DNA of 64,000 bases from Pyrofollis japonicus. GTDB lineage: Archaea; Thermoproteota; Thermoprotei_A; Sulfolobales; Pyrodictiaceae. Numbering within the stretch: position 1 is the first letter of the stretch; each line of letters begins with the position of its first letter. Of this stretch, positions 53,266 through 60,485 are shown one piece after another. The DNA lies in contig NZ_AP028634.1 in NCBI RefSeq assembly GCF_033097485.1, positions 558,001-622,000 on the forward strand, written 5' to 3'. The notes beneath the pieces are model-generated. The model was not told where the DNA came from, searched no databases, and was given only the letters and a program-made list of their open reading frames with translations. The position numbers and the translations under genes are program-made.

Positions 53266-53426
53266 GGATTGCTAGGGAGAGGATGAAGCCGATAATAGTT
53301 AAGGCTATACGAGTATACAAAGAGAAGAGGGATGAGAGAGCCCTAGACGTCCTCGCAAGGTACCTGCTAGGCGAGATCAGCCGGGAAGAGGCGCTGGAGA
53401 AGCTTAGAAGGCTCGAAGCCCGGTGA
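53247..53426 (+). CDS. 59-aa basic helical protein, possible partner of the PIN gene
   Basis: GTG start after GAGGAAAG, inside the end of the PIN gene, and TGA overlapping the GTG of the following gene. The peptide MPLKPVRIARERMKPI... continues KAIRVYKEKRDERALDVLARYLLGEISREEALEKLRRLEAR, two charged helices with coiled-coil periodicity. The head-to-tail overlaps on both sides imply a cotranslated trio. Likely an antitoxin or regulatory partner. No family recognised. Confidence 0.6.
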   Translation: MPLKPVRIARERMKPIIVKAIRVYKEKRDERALDVLARYLLGEISREEALEKLRRLEAR

Positions 53427-53773
53427 TAGGCTCCTTGGCTTCTTCTTGGCTTCCTTGGAGCGTCATGGTTTTTGGCATGTTTCTTGTCTGGGGTCTTGTC
53501 TATTCAAGAACGGAGAGCATTCGCAGGGCCACGATGGTAGCGCTTATTGTTGGTAAGAGCTTCACGGTTGTCTATAAGCTGGCTGGCTTGGACCGCACTG
53601 TCTTGACTCTTTACCTTGTCAATCGCTATGGCTACGTGAGGGAGATACGTATAACGATGGTCATGGTTCTCTTGCTCGCGTTTCTCGCGAGCCTCTTGGC
53701 GGCTCTCTACTGGCCCGTGGTGTCGAGGTATCTTCCCCGCGAGGTGCGCGAGGCCCTCGAGGCCGAGCAGTAG
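53423..53773 (+). CDS. Small membrane protein downstream of the PIN operon
   Basis: 116 aa from GTG that overlaps the stop codon of the 59-aa gene. Hydrophobic helices at about 7-27 and 77-100, with a moderately hydrophobic stretch between, and a C-terminal acidic/basic tail. It ends 160 bp before CRISPR array 2. Unknown family. Confidence 0.55.
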   Translation: MIGSLASSWLPWSVMVFGMFLVWGLVYSRTESIRRATMVALIVGKSFTVVYKLAGLDRTVLTLYLVNRYGYVREIRITMVMVLLLAFLASLLAALYWPVVSRYLPREVREALEAEQ

Positions 53774-53779
53774 GCTGGC

Positions 53780-53933
53780 TTATCACGAAGACCCCGCTTA
53801 CTAGTACCGAGTCGTAGTTCTTCCTTATCCCTCCCAGGGCCTGGGGCTTATCCACGTCAACCAGAACCGTTATGGATAGGATCTTATTCCTATGCTTGCG
53901 GAGGAACCGTATAGCCTCTCTCACGTCCCAAAA
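53780..53933 (-). pseudogene. Coding-like fragment abutting CRISPR array 2
   Basis: The minus-strand stretch read in one frame gives VREAIRFLRKHRNKILSITV and then DVDKPQALGGIRKNYDSV..., which has natural amphipathic helix and strand pattern, but it has no stop codon until deep inside the antisense of the neighbouring membrane gene and is cut at its 5' side by the array. It may be the remnant of a gene split by the array. The open frame runs on antisense through the membrane gene and is not counted here. Confidence 0.3.
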
Positions 53934-54868
53934 CTTACAATTCTCTTTTGAGTTAGACCATGAGCTGGTAGCGAAGGAGGAGGAAGTGGAAGAGCTTTGG
54001 GCTTACAATTCTCTTTTGAGTTAGACCGAGCCCTGTTTCTAGGAGCCAGTTTACTAGGTCCTTCTGGGTCTCTTACAATTCTCTTTTGAGTTAGACTCTA
54101 TGAAGTAGCTTCCAGATACCGTGTAGCTTGCCCTCCCTTACAATTCTCTTTTGAGTTAGACTGGGGTGCCAGTAGCTGAGCCGCATGCTCCACATGGTTG
54201 GGGTCCCGTCCCTTCTGCTTACAATTCTCTTTTGAGTTAGACTGGGCATAACGTGGCGAAGCATGGAGTCTATGAATGTATTGACCACTTACAATTCTCT
54301 TTTGAGTTAGACGAGTACCGTGACCTTGGCGGAGCCATAGGTCATTGACAGTGCTAGCTTACAATTCTCTTTTGAGTTAGACTCACGCCTTCACCTCATT
54401 AACTCCATCTTTATTGCGAGCTGTTTGCTTACAATTCTCTTTTGAGTTAGACCCCGGCGCTAGCGTGAAGCGGCAACACGGCTAGCAGTAGCAGCACTAC
54501 TTACAATTCTCTTTTGAGTTAGACAGCTGCACGAGAGACTTGAGTCAGAGTTCCACAATATCGCTCTTACAATTCTCTTTTGAGTTAGACTCCCTTAGCT
54601 TGATGTACTCGCCAGCCTCGTAGGCCAGGAAGCTCACTTACAATTCTCTTTTGAGTTAGACCAGGGGCCAGGGCCGAGGAAGCAGAGCACTTGGTAAGGG
54701 TTGCAACTTACAATTCTCTTTTGAGTTAGACTGCTCAAAGAGAACATGGAGCTGCGGAGCCGCTACGTGAACCTCGCTTACAATTCTCTTTTGAGTTAGA
54801 CCTCGGTCAGCTACCGTCAGCACTACTTGGCATTGGGCAGCGACTTACAATTCTCTTTTGAGTTAGAC
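53934..54868 (-). CRISPR. CRISPR array 2: 14 repeats, 13 spacers
   Basis: Repeats start at 53934, 54002, 54072, 54137, 54218, 54288, 54358, 54428, 54500, 54566, 54637, 54707, 54777 and 54844. Spacers are 40-47 nt, except one of 56 nt (54162-54217). Each repeat read on the minus strand begins GTCT and ends CTCAAAAGAGAATTGTAAG. The leader is on the right, directly before cas2. Several spacers are open in one frame and look derived from coding sequence. Confidence 0.98.
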
Positions 54869-55112
54869 TGGTTTGTTCCCTTTTGGGATCCGAATAGTCT
54901 CTACTATCGTCCTGGTATTTATCTCCTTTGGAACAGTGTTGGCTTATAAGTTGTTAATGAATCATAATTGTTGGTGATCTTTCTTCCTATTCTACGCGAT
55001 AATGTTCTGATGGAAATGTATGGGTTTGAAACATTGTTCCCAAGAAGCCTTACAACTCCACCAAAGACAGGTTCCAATGAGAATTCAATAAGGAATTTAA
55101 AGATAAAGAGGG
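54869..55112 (-). promoter_or_regulatory. Leader of CRISPR array 2
   Basis: Next to the array: the inverted repeat TCCC-TTTT-GGGA (54877-54888), then TATTTAT at 54916-54922 (minus-strand ATAAATA, 48 nt from the last repeat) as the pre-crRNA TATA. A 73-bp block, 55010-55082, is identical but for one base to that of array 3 at the same distance. AGGAATTTAAAG at 55091-55102 ends the conserved region. No gene overlaps; cas2 begins about 115 bp further on. Confidence 0.85.
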
Positions 55113-55229
55113 TTGGGGCAAATACACAATGCGAGAAAATGGTTATGTTTTCTGCTTTTATTTAGTTTTGCTTGTGTTTTATGGTGGGATAAGGCTATAT
55201 GTTTCCTGGTAATACCTTTCTTAGTGGTG

Positions 55230-55526
55230 GTGTTTCTGCCGTATGTTGTTGTATTTTATGATATTAGCGATGATAGGCGTCGCTTCAAGGTGGCTAAGTT
55301 GTTGGAGTCGTTTGGGCTTGTAAGGGTTCAGCGCAGCGTTTTCATTGGTCGTGGCGGGTTTACGAAGGCGAAGGAGGTTGTTCGTGCTGCTCTCCGGTTA
55401 GTGGATAGGGGGAAGGATAGTGTGGCCGCTGTTGTTGTTCCCGAGGACTATGCTAGGAGGATATTGGTCGCGGGGCGCCTTATGAATAGTCCTGAGAAGG
55501 CTGAGGGCGTGGTTGTTGTCGTCTAG
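55230..55526 (+). CDS. cas2: CRISPR adaptation protein Cas2
   Basis: About 98 aa. The reading frame extends to 55113, but homology begins at [28 protein letters not shown]; three consecutive GTG codons (55224-55232) are the likely starts. The Asp in FYDISDD and the ferredoxin-like fold with [11 protein letters not shown] define Cas2. It supports spacer integration together with Cas1, which is absent from this window. It overlaps cas4 by 14 nt and lies directly behind the array 2 leader. Confidence 0.93.
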   Translation: MFLPYVVVFYDISDDRRRFKVAKLLESFGLVRVQRSVFIGRGGFTKAKEVVRAALRLVDRGKDSVAAVVVPEDYARRILVAGRLMNSPEKAEGVVVVV

Positions 55527-56121
55527 CCTTGTCGAAGACGTTTTGATCCCTATAGGGCTTGTTAAGGAGTATTATTGGTGCCCTATGGAGGCTTATTTCA
55601 AGCTTATGGCTTGGCGCGAGGCGCCTACGGAGAGTATGATGGCTGGTGCTGAGATTGTTCCGCGTGACCGTATAGTAGAGCTGCTGGAGGAGAGGCACAG
55701 AGTCCACGAGCTACTGTGGGAGCACCCGGTTGTTTCACGTAGGCTTAGACTTGGTGGACGCGTTGACCTCGTAGCTATAACCGTTAACGATGCCGTTGTT
55801 GTGGTTGAGGCTAAGCTCTCGAAGACTAGTAGAAGGGCTCTCCGGGGGAGAGATAAGAGGCTACTAATACAGCTGGCAGCCTATGCTATCGCCGCCGAGG
55901 AGGCGCTCCGCCTTCCCTTGGAGGCCGCCTATGTCTATAGCACGGAAGTTGATAAGCTAATTGAGGCCAAGATTACGCCGCTTCTCCGCCGCCTAGTAGA
56001 GCACGCAGCCAAAGAGCTTAGAAGAATGCTTCTCGAAGCTAAGCCGCCGGAAACAGTTAGAACTAATAGAAGGCGTTGCAGGGTCTGCAGCTATCGCCAC
56101 GTATGCCCCTTTGCGCGCTAA
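55513..56121 (+). CDS. cas4: CRISPR-associated RecB-like exonuclease Cas4
   Basis: 202 aa from [13 protein letters not shown] supplies the first cluster cysteine and [13 protein letters not shown] the last three, for a [4Fe-4S] cluster. The nuclease core has [24 protein letters not shown] and QLAAYAIAA (RecB motifs II, III and QxxxY). Cas4 trims prespacers and selects PAM ends during adaptation. It is transcribed with cas2 and its stop overlaps the end of csa3 on the other strand by 4 nt. Confidence 0.93.
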   Translation: MLSSSLVEDVLIPIGLVKEYYWCPMEAYFKLMAWREAPTESMMAGAEIVPRDRIVELLEERHRVHELLWEHPVVSRRLRLGGRVDLVAITVNDAVVVVEAKLSKTSRRALRGRDKRLLIQLAAYAIAAEEALRLPLEAAYVYSTEVDKLIEAKITPLLRRLVEHAAKELRRMLLEAKPPETVRTNRRRCRVCSYRHVCPFAR

Positions 56122-56825
56122 CCGAGAACGTGGTGCAAGGAAGCAGCCAGGAAGGCACGCTCGCTGGGATAGTAGCGGCCCTTCTCCTCATCGCGTACAG
56201 CTATCCCTTTCTCCGAGAGGGCGCTGAGCCTCCTATACACCGTAGACTTGGCTACGCCGAGGAGCCTAGCGGCCTCACTCACTCCCAGCCCAGTATCCAT
56301 CCTCTCAATGATTAGCGCTACAAGCCTCCTATCAAGAACATCTAGCTCCGGCACACGGAGATCGGCCAACAGCTCCTCAACGAGGGCGTTGAAACCCTCC
56401 CCCTCTACCCTAACGGTTATCTTCTTAGCATATTCTTCTGGGAGCATACTCAGCAAAATATAGAGGCCTAAGACTAGTAGGCGCGGACCTCCAGAGAGAA
56501 GCACTAGTAACTCACCTTGCTCAAGCGCCACGCGAATAAAGCCTCCAATCTTCCTAGCCAAGTTGTAAACCAGCCTAGAGAGCGACTCACCCCGATAAGG
56601 CACCGATACGAGCTCGCTCTCCACCCTTAGGCTGGAGGCAAAGACTCGTAGCTGGCTGAAAGCCCTCTCGACACGGCTCCACGCATCACTACCAGTATCA
56701 AGTGCCACAGCCACAACCTTGCATGGCTTATGATCGCTTATCGCCCTTATAGCGAACCTCTCGTCAAACCCGAAACTGGCTAGAAGAGTCTTACCACAAG
56801 TCCTCAAATGCATAAGGTAGCTCAT
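56118..56825 (-). CDS. csa3: CARF-HTH transcriptional regulator Csa3
   Basis: 235 aa. The N-terminal CARF-like half (about 1-140) includes VVAVALDTGSDAW, VSVPYRGESLSRLVYNLARK and the GELLVLLSGGPRLLV loop, which would bind cyclic oligoadenylate. The C-terminal winged helix is RLVALIIERMDTGLGVSEAARLLGVAKSTVYRRLSAL. Csa3 proteins control adaptation and interference operons in type I-A systems. It faces away from the csa5 operon with two inverted repeats between them. Confidence 0.92.
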   Translation of the reverse strand: MSYLMHLRTCGKTLLASFGFDERFAIRAISDHKPCKVVAVALDTGSDAWSRVERAFSQLRVFASSLRVESELVSVPYRGESLSRLVYNLARKIGGFIRVALEQGELLVLLSGGPRLLVLGLYILLSMLPEEYAKKITVRVEGEGFNALVEELLADLRVPELDVLDRRLVALIIERMDTGLGVSEAARLLGVAKSTVYRRLSALSEKGIAVRDEEKGRYYPSERAFLAASLHHVLG

Positions 56826-56855
56826 CTCCGAGGGACGCTAGGTACTTAGAGATTC

Positions 56856-56878
56856 AAGCAGAGCCTTGAGCTCTGCTT
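56856..56878. promoter_or_regulatory. Inverted repeat near the csa3 start (candidate operator)
   Basis: AAGCAGAGC-cttga-GCTCTGCTT is a perfect 9-bp inverted repeat 31 bp upstream of the csa3 ATG. It differs in sequence from the second one (56886-56907). It could be the autoregulatory site of Csa3 or of another repressor. Confidence 0.55.
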
Positions 56879-56885
56879 TGAGCAG

Positions 56886-56907
56886 GTGTTCCGCAGAGGT
56901 GGAACAC
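56886..56907. promoter_or_regulatory. Inverted repeat near the csa5 promoter (candidate operator)
   Basis: GTGTTCC-gcagaggt-GGAACAC, a perfect 7-bp inverted repeat, ends 13 bp before the TATA-like CATAAATATT of the csa5 operon. A dimeric winged-helix protein such as Csa3 bound here would be placed to contact or block the promoter. Confidence 0.6.
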
Positions 56908-56920
56908 AATACTGGGAACT

Positions 56921-56930
56921 CATAAATATT
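56921..56930 (+). promoter_or_regulatory. TATA element of the type I-A interference operon
   Basis: CATAAATATT ends 34 nt before the TTG of csa5 and 13 bp after the second inverted repeat. Transcription would begin near 56953. Confidence 0.55.
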
Positions 56931-56964
56931 ATTCCATTTGCTCTATATTGGCGGAGTAGACGCC

Positions 56965-57357
56965 TTGCCTACTCAACAAGCTCAGATCCTCCGACCCATA
57001 TGGCTTCCCGAGCTGCTAGCATACTTCGCCGAAACAAAGCAGTTCGGCGTTCTAGATCGCATAGCTAACGCGCTCGGCCCTGATCAAGCGCTCGCAGCCC
57101 TCTACGATGCTCTCAGAATATATCGCAGCAACTGCGTTAAGGAAGAGCCCGAGGAGAAGTGCCCACGCGTAAGGACGAAAGATGGCCAGACAATACCCCC
57201 GAAGGAGCTATTGGTAAGAGCTGAGTACGAGGTAAGCAAGCTGGCCGAGCTCCTCCTGGATCCAGCTAGGAGCGAGGAGGGACTACGAATAGCCCGAGCA
57301 GCAGCGCTCCTAGCCCTCGGGAAACACCATGGGACAGTTATGGAGGGAGGTGGGTAA
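56965..57357 (+). CDS. csa5: Type I-A Cascade small subunit Csa5 (Cas11)
   Basis: 130 aa from TTG 56965, 8 nt after GGCGGAG. A longer start at 56938 precedes the ribosome site. The mostly helical protein (LPELLAYFAETKQFGVLDRIANALG, ALAALYDALRIYRSN) fits the Csa5 family in length and position before cas7. In the complex it stabilises the R-loop. Cotranslated with cas7 only loosely: 4 nt separate its stop from the preferred cas7 start. Confidence 0.87.
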   Translation: MPTQQAQILRPIWLPELLAYFAETKQFGVLDRIANALGPDQALAALYDALRIYRSNCVKEEPEEKCPRVRTKDGQTIPPKELLVRAEYEVSKLAELLLDPARSEEGLRIARAAALLALGKHHGTVMEGGG

Positions 57358-57361
57358 GAAC

Positions 57362-58396
57362 ATGCCCCTATTCTTCTCCCTATCGGCTCGCATACTGGTT
57401 AACCTGGAAGCATTAAACATGGCTGAAAGCGTAGGCAACGTAGTACGTCATCGACGCGCACCAGTAATACTTCGGAGGAGTGATGGCTTCGCACTACGCT
57501 ATGTACCGGTCATAAGTGGTGAGAGCCTGGCCCACCACTATCAGCGCCTCTTAGCAGACATAGCGGCTTCTCGCGGCATACCGGTCTGCCCTGCCTGTAA
57601 GCAAGGTGTCTTCCTCAAACATGCGGACAGCAACGTGTTCAAAAAGTACGATGGAATAGATAAGCCGAAGAACGTGTTCAAAAACGCGGCTGAGGTCGAG
57701 AAATACGTTGTAGAGAACTGCGTAGTTGAAGACGTAGGCGGCTTCCTCTTCACAGACATGACTGTTAAGCGTACCTCCCGGTTCCGCGTCGGCTACATGA
57801 TACCAGCACTAGACGCGCTGGAAACCGGGGCAGCGGCTACCGAGGCACAGTTCCACGTCAGGTACTCACCAGGAGCCAAGGGCGGCGAACAAGCAATATA
57901 CTATGTCGAGGTCGGCAGCGCTGCATATGTCTTCACCTACGCGCTAGACGCCTCCGCTGTAGGAGCCTATAGCATGGAGAACGAGGGCGCCCCGCAAGAT
58001 AACCCGTATATCCTTGGCCTCGACGAGAGGAGGAAGAGAGTTGAGGCAGCACTAGATGCGCTAGCAGCACTACTCGGAGGAATGACGTGGGGGGCCAAGA
58101 CCACAAGGTTCCAGCCACACTGGAAGATACTCAGCCTAGTAGTAGCAGTAACAGAGCCAATACCATTCAACGTCTCGCCCGGGCACGATAAGGAGTACCT
58201 AGCGGAAACAGTAGCGAGGGCCTGCAAGCTATCAAACATGATAAAAGAGTTCGCAGCCAGCATCCACTACTACGACGGCGAAGGACTCCGAGAACCCAAG
58301 AAATGCGCCAGCAACACCGTAGGCTCCAGTACGCACGAAAGCTACCTCGACGCCATAGAAGCAGCAAAGAAGGAGATACTGGAGAAGCTAGCCTAA
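57362..58396 (+). CDS. cas7: Type I-A Cascade backbone Cas7 (Csa2)
   Basis: 344 aa from ATG 57362, 11-12 nt after GGAGGTG. The start at 57329 lies before that site. LFFSLSARILVNLEALNMAESVGNVVRHRRAPV, YVPVISGESLAHHYQR and the CPACKQG segment match Csa2/DevR-type Cas7. Multiple copies coat the crRNA. Order csa5-cas7-cas5 is standard for type I-A. Confidence 0.94.
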   Translation: MPLFFSLSARILVNLEALNMAESVGNVVRHRRAPVILRRSDGFALRYVPVISGESLAHHYQRLLADIAASRGIPVCPACKQGVFLKHADSNVFKKYDGIDKPKNVFKNAAEVEKYVVENCVVEDVGGFLFTDMTVKRTSRFRVGYMIPALDALETGAAATEAQFHVRYSPGAKGGEQAIYYVEVGSAAYVFTYALDASAVGAYSMENEGAPQDNPYILGLDERRKRVEAALDALAALLGGMTWGAKTTRFQPHWKILSLVVAVTEPIPFNVSPGHDKEYLAETVARACKLSNMIKEFAASIHYYDGEGLREPKKCASNTVGSSTHESYLDAIEAAKKEILEKLA

Positions 58397-58451
58397 GAAG
58401 ACGCTGCAAATGCATACCTATACACTCCCACTATTGTTTTTATCATAGCCT

Positions 58452-59339
58452 ATGTCACCCTGCCCAATGAACTACAGAGTGGTGAGACCAGTGACGGAGC
58501 CAGTAATGATTGTCAGCAGGGTTAGAACCGCTTGGGGGTTCAGCATACGCTATGCCGGGCTCTCCGCAGCGCAGCCAGCCCTACCACTGCCTCCGCCAAC
58601 AACAGTCATAGGGTTCTATGCCGAGCCCTTAGCAAGGCTACTAGGGCTTCCCGAGTACTTAGCTAAGAGCAAGTACTGTAGCCCAGCAGAACTCCTAGCA
58701 AACTATACACTTGCAGCAGCCGCTGGCCTAGAGCCAGGCAGCCCAGCTGGCATAGCACTTCACAGCGACGTTACCAGAGTGCTCTCACTAGTATATCAGC
58801 GTAAGAGGGCTAAATGGGAGCCATATGCTTGGAGCGTTCAAGCCCTCGGCGCCTCTTATGCACCTTCAACTCGCTTAGTTCTCGGAATAGTTATTGATGC
58901 TGAGGGGCTCGGCAAGGAGCTCGGCATAGGCATAGATAGCTTGGAGGACTTGCTGAAGAAAGTTGCGTGGAGCGGGTGGCGCCTAGGGTCCAAGGAAGGC
59001 CTAGCAATTGTAGAGGAGGCTAAGATAAGTAAAGCAGAGGAGGCTAAGGGAGACGCCGCGTTCGAGTCAGTATTTTACCAGGATTCGGAGACAACTGTAC
59101 CACTTGACCCAGAGAACATCGTTAAAGTGCATATGTGGAGACATAGACCGACCAAGCTTTTCTGCGGAGAACAAGTGGCTAGCCCCGCGGAGTTCCTTGT
59201 CCCCGTAAGCCCTGTCTCGACCCCGTCTTTTCTAGTTCCCCCCGAGGACCCGATACGCTTCAGGCTAAGGGAAGGAGCCAGAGCCTACTGCCTCAAGGGC
59301 TCCCAGAACCTATGCATAGCTACAAGTAAGGAGGCGTGA
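58452..59339 (+). CDS. cas5: Type I-A Cascade subunit Cas5
   Basis: 295 aa. The N-terminal RAMP fold with VVRPVTEPVMIVSRVRTAWGFSIRYAG and the LPPPTTVIGFYAEPLARLLG loop characteristic of Cas5a. It caps the crRNA 5' handle. An AT-rich stretch immediately before the ATG could hold a weak promoter. Ends with a 4-nt overlap with cas8a. Confidence 0.92.
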   Translation: MSPCPMNYRVVRPVTEPVMIVSRVRTAWGFSIRYAGLSAAQPALPLPPPTTVIGFYAEPLARLLGLPEYLAKSKYCSPAELLANYTLAAAAGLEPGSPAGIALHSDVTRVLSLVYQRKRAKWEPYAWSVQALGASYAPSTRLVLGIVIDAEGLGKELGIGIDSLEDLLKKVAWSGWRLGSKEGLAIVEEAKISKAEEAKGDAAFESVFYQDSETTVPLDPENIVKVHMWRHRPTKLFCGEQVASPAEFLVPVSPVSTPSFLVPPEDPIRFRLREGARAYCLKGSQNLCIATSKEA

Positions 59340-60478
59340 AAGTCCCCTTGTTCAGCGTGGAGCTCTTCCCGCCTGGCTGGATCGGTAGAGGGTTTCAGCT
59401 CCTAGCTCTCAGTATTGATCCTCACAGGGTTAGAGACATCACTGTGAGAGAGGCAGTGTTCGGCAGCAAGGACGACTATCTCGCGCTTCTCAACGAGGCG
59501 CTAGAGATTGCCAAGGGGTTTCTGAGCCAGGGGCTCTTGCAGAGGCCGAGGCTCTTCGGAAATGACCCCAAACCTGTCTCCAAGCTTGTGGGCACTAGGC
59601 TTAAGCAGTGGGATGAGGCCGCCGAGGTAGTTGTCGGTAGGCTCAGCAAGGGTGAGATCGATCTCAATGAGCCTAGGGTCAAGGCGCTAATGCTTATGAA
59701 GCTAAACATCTTCGAGTACTTGAGGAGCGTGAGGGGTGGTGTTAAGCCGGAGAGGGTGAAGCCGAACCCGACAGAGATTAGTCCTGCGTCTTTCGCGTTG
59801 GCCCTTGTAGGCGGTCTTTTATCGAAGGTTGGACGTGTGGGAGATAAGGGCGTATACTTGCTCCCAGCCCCTGAGGTAGGGCTCAACGACCTCTTTGAGA
59901 TAGCGCCGCACTATACTGTCACAGTTGTTGAAGGGGAATATCAGCTACCTCCTCTTGGACGCCTCTTGTCTCTGCCGAGGGTGCAGGAGCTCCCCGTTAG
60001 CCTCGACACCCTTGTGCTTGTGTATGGCTCGGCACTCCTAGCCACTGTCTTCGATGCCTCTCCGGGAGAGCTCTGCGGATCCGGCTCTGTCTTCGACCGC
60101 TTCCTCCTGGCATCGATAAGCGAGACGGGAAACCGGGCAATACTCAACGAGCTTACCCCAATGGTTTTCTCCGGGCTTCTCTGCCGCCTAGGAAGCAAGC
60201 CACTAACTGCTCTTGGGGAACTCCTGGGCCGAGGAGTACAGAGAGGTCTATGCCCTGGAGGTAGCCAGGACCCAGGCCTCGACGCGGTCGCTCAGTGCGT
60301 AGGCAAGCTCTACCTATACGCTGTTACCGGGAATAACATCTATCTCTATGACTGTACGAGGCTGCTGAGAGGCGCTGCGGAGTCGAAGCAGTGCCTGAGG
60401 ATGCGTGACTCTCTTCTATGGTGTGCCAGAAGCGTTGCTGAAGTGGCTAGTGCCGAGCAATGGATCCCGGTAGGGTAG
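59336..60478 (+). CDS. cas8a2: Type I-A Cascade large subunit Cas8a2 (Csa4)
   Basis: 380 aa; starts in a 4-nt overlap with cas5. Low-conservation Csa4 type, recognised by position, length and segments such as SVELFPPGWIGRGFQLLALSID, NPTEISPASFALALVGGLLSKVG and the cysteine-rich end (GLLCRLGS, GLCPGGSQDPGL, QCLRMRDSLLWC). It recognises PAM and recruits Cas3. Identity by context is firm, by motif less so. Confidence 0.85.
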   Translation: MKVPLFSVELFPPGWIGRGFQLLALSIDPHRVRDITVREAVFGSKDDYLALLNEALEIAKGFLSQGLLQRPRLFGNDPKPVSKLVGTRLKQWDEAAEVVVGRLSKGEIDLNEPRVKALMLMKLNIFEYLRSVRGGVKPERVKPNPTEISPASFALALVGGLLSKVGRVGDKGVYLLPAPEVGLNDLFEIAPHYTVTVVEGEYQLPPLGRLLSLPRVQELPVSLDTLVLVYGSALLATVFDASPGELCGSGSVFDRFLLASISETGNRAILNELTPMVFSGLLCRLGSKPLTALGELLGRGVQRGLCPGGSQDPGLDAVAQCVGKLYLYAVTGNNIYLYDCTRLLRGAAESKQCLRMRDSLLWCARSVAEVASAEQWIPVG

Positions 60479-60485
60479 CCGGGCC

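Noticed and set aside
54002-54868. Self-targeting spacers
   Set aside because: By eye I found no spacer of arrays 1-3 matching other sequence in this window; this is not a full search.
54968-55165. 65-aa frame in the leader of array 2
   Set aside because: Covers the conserved leader block. Conservation without codon pattern and spacing to the repeat point to regulatory DNA, not protein.
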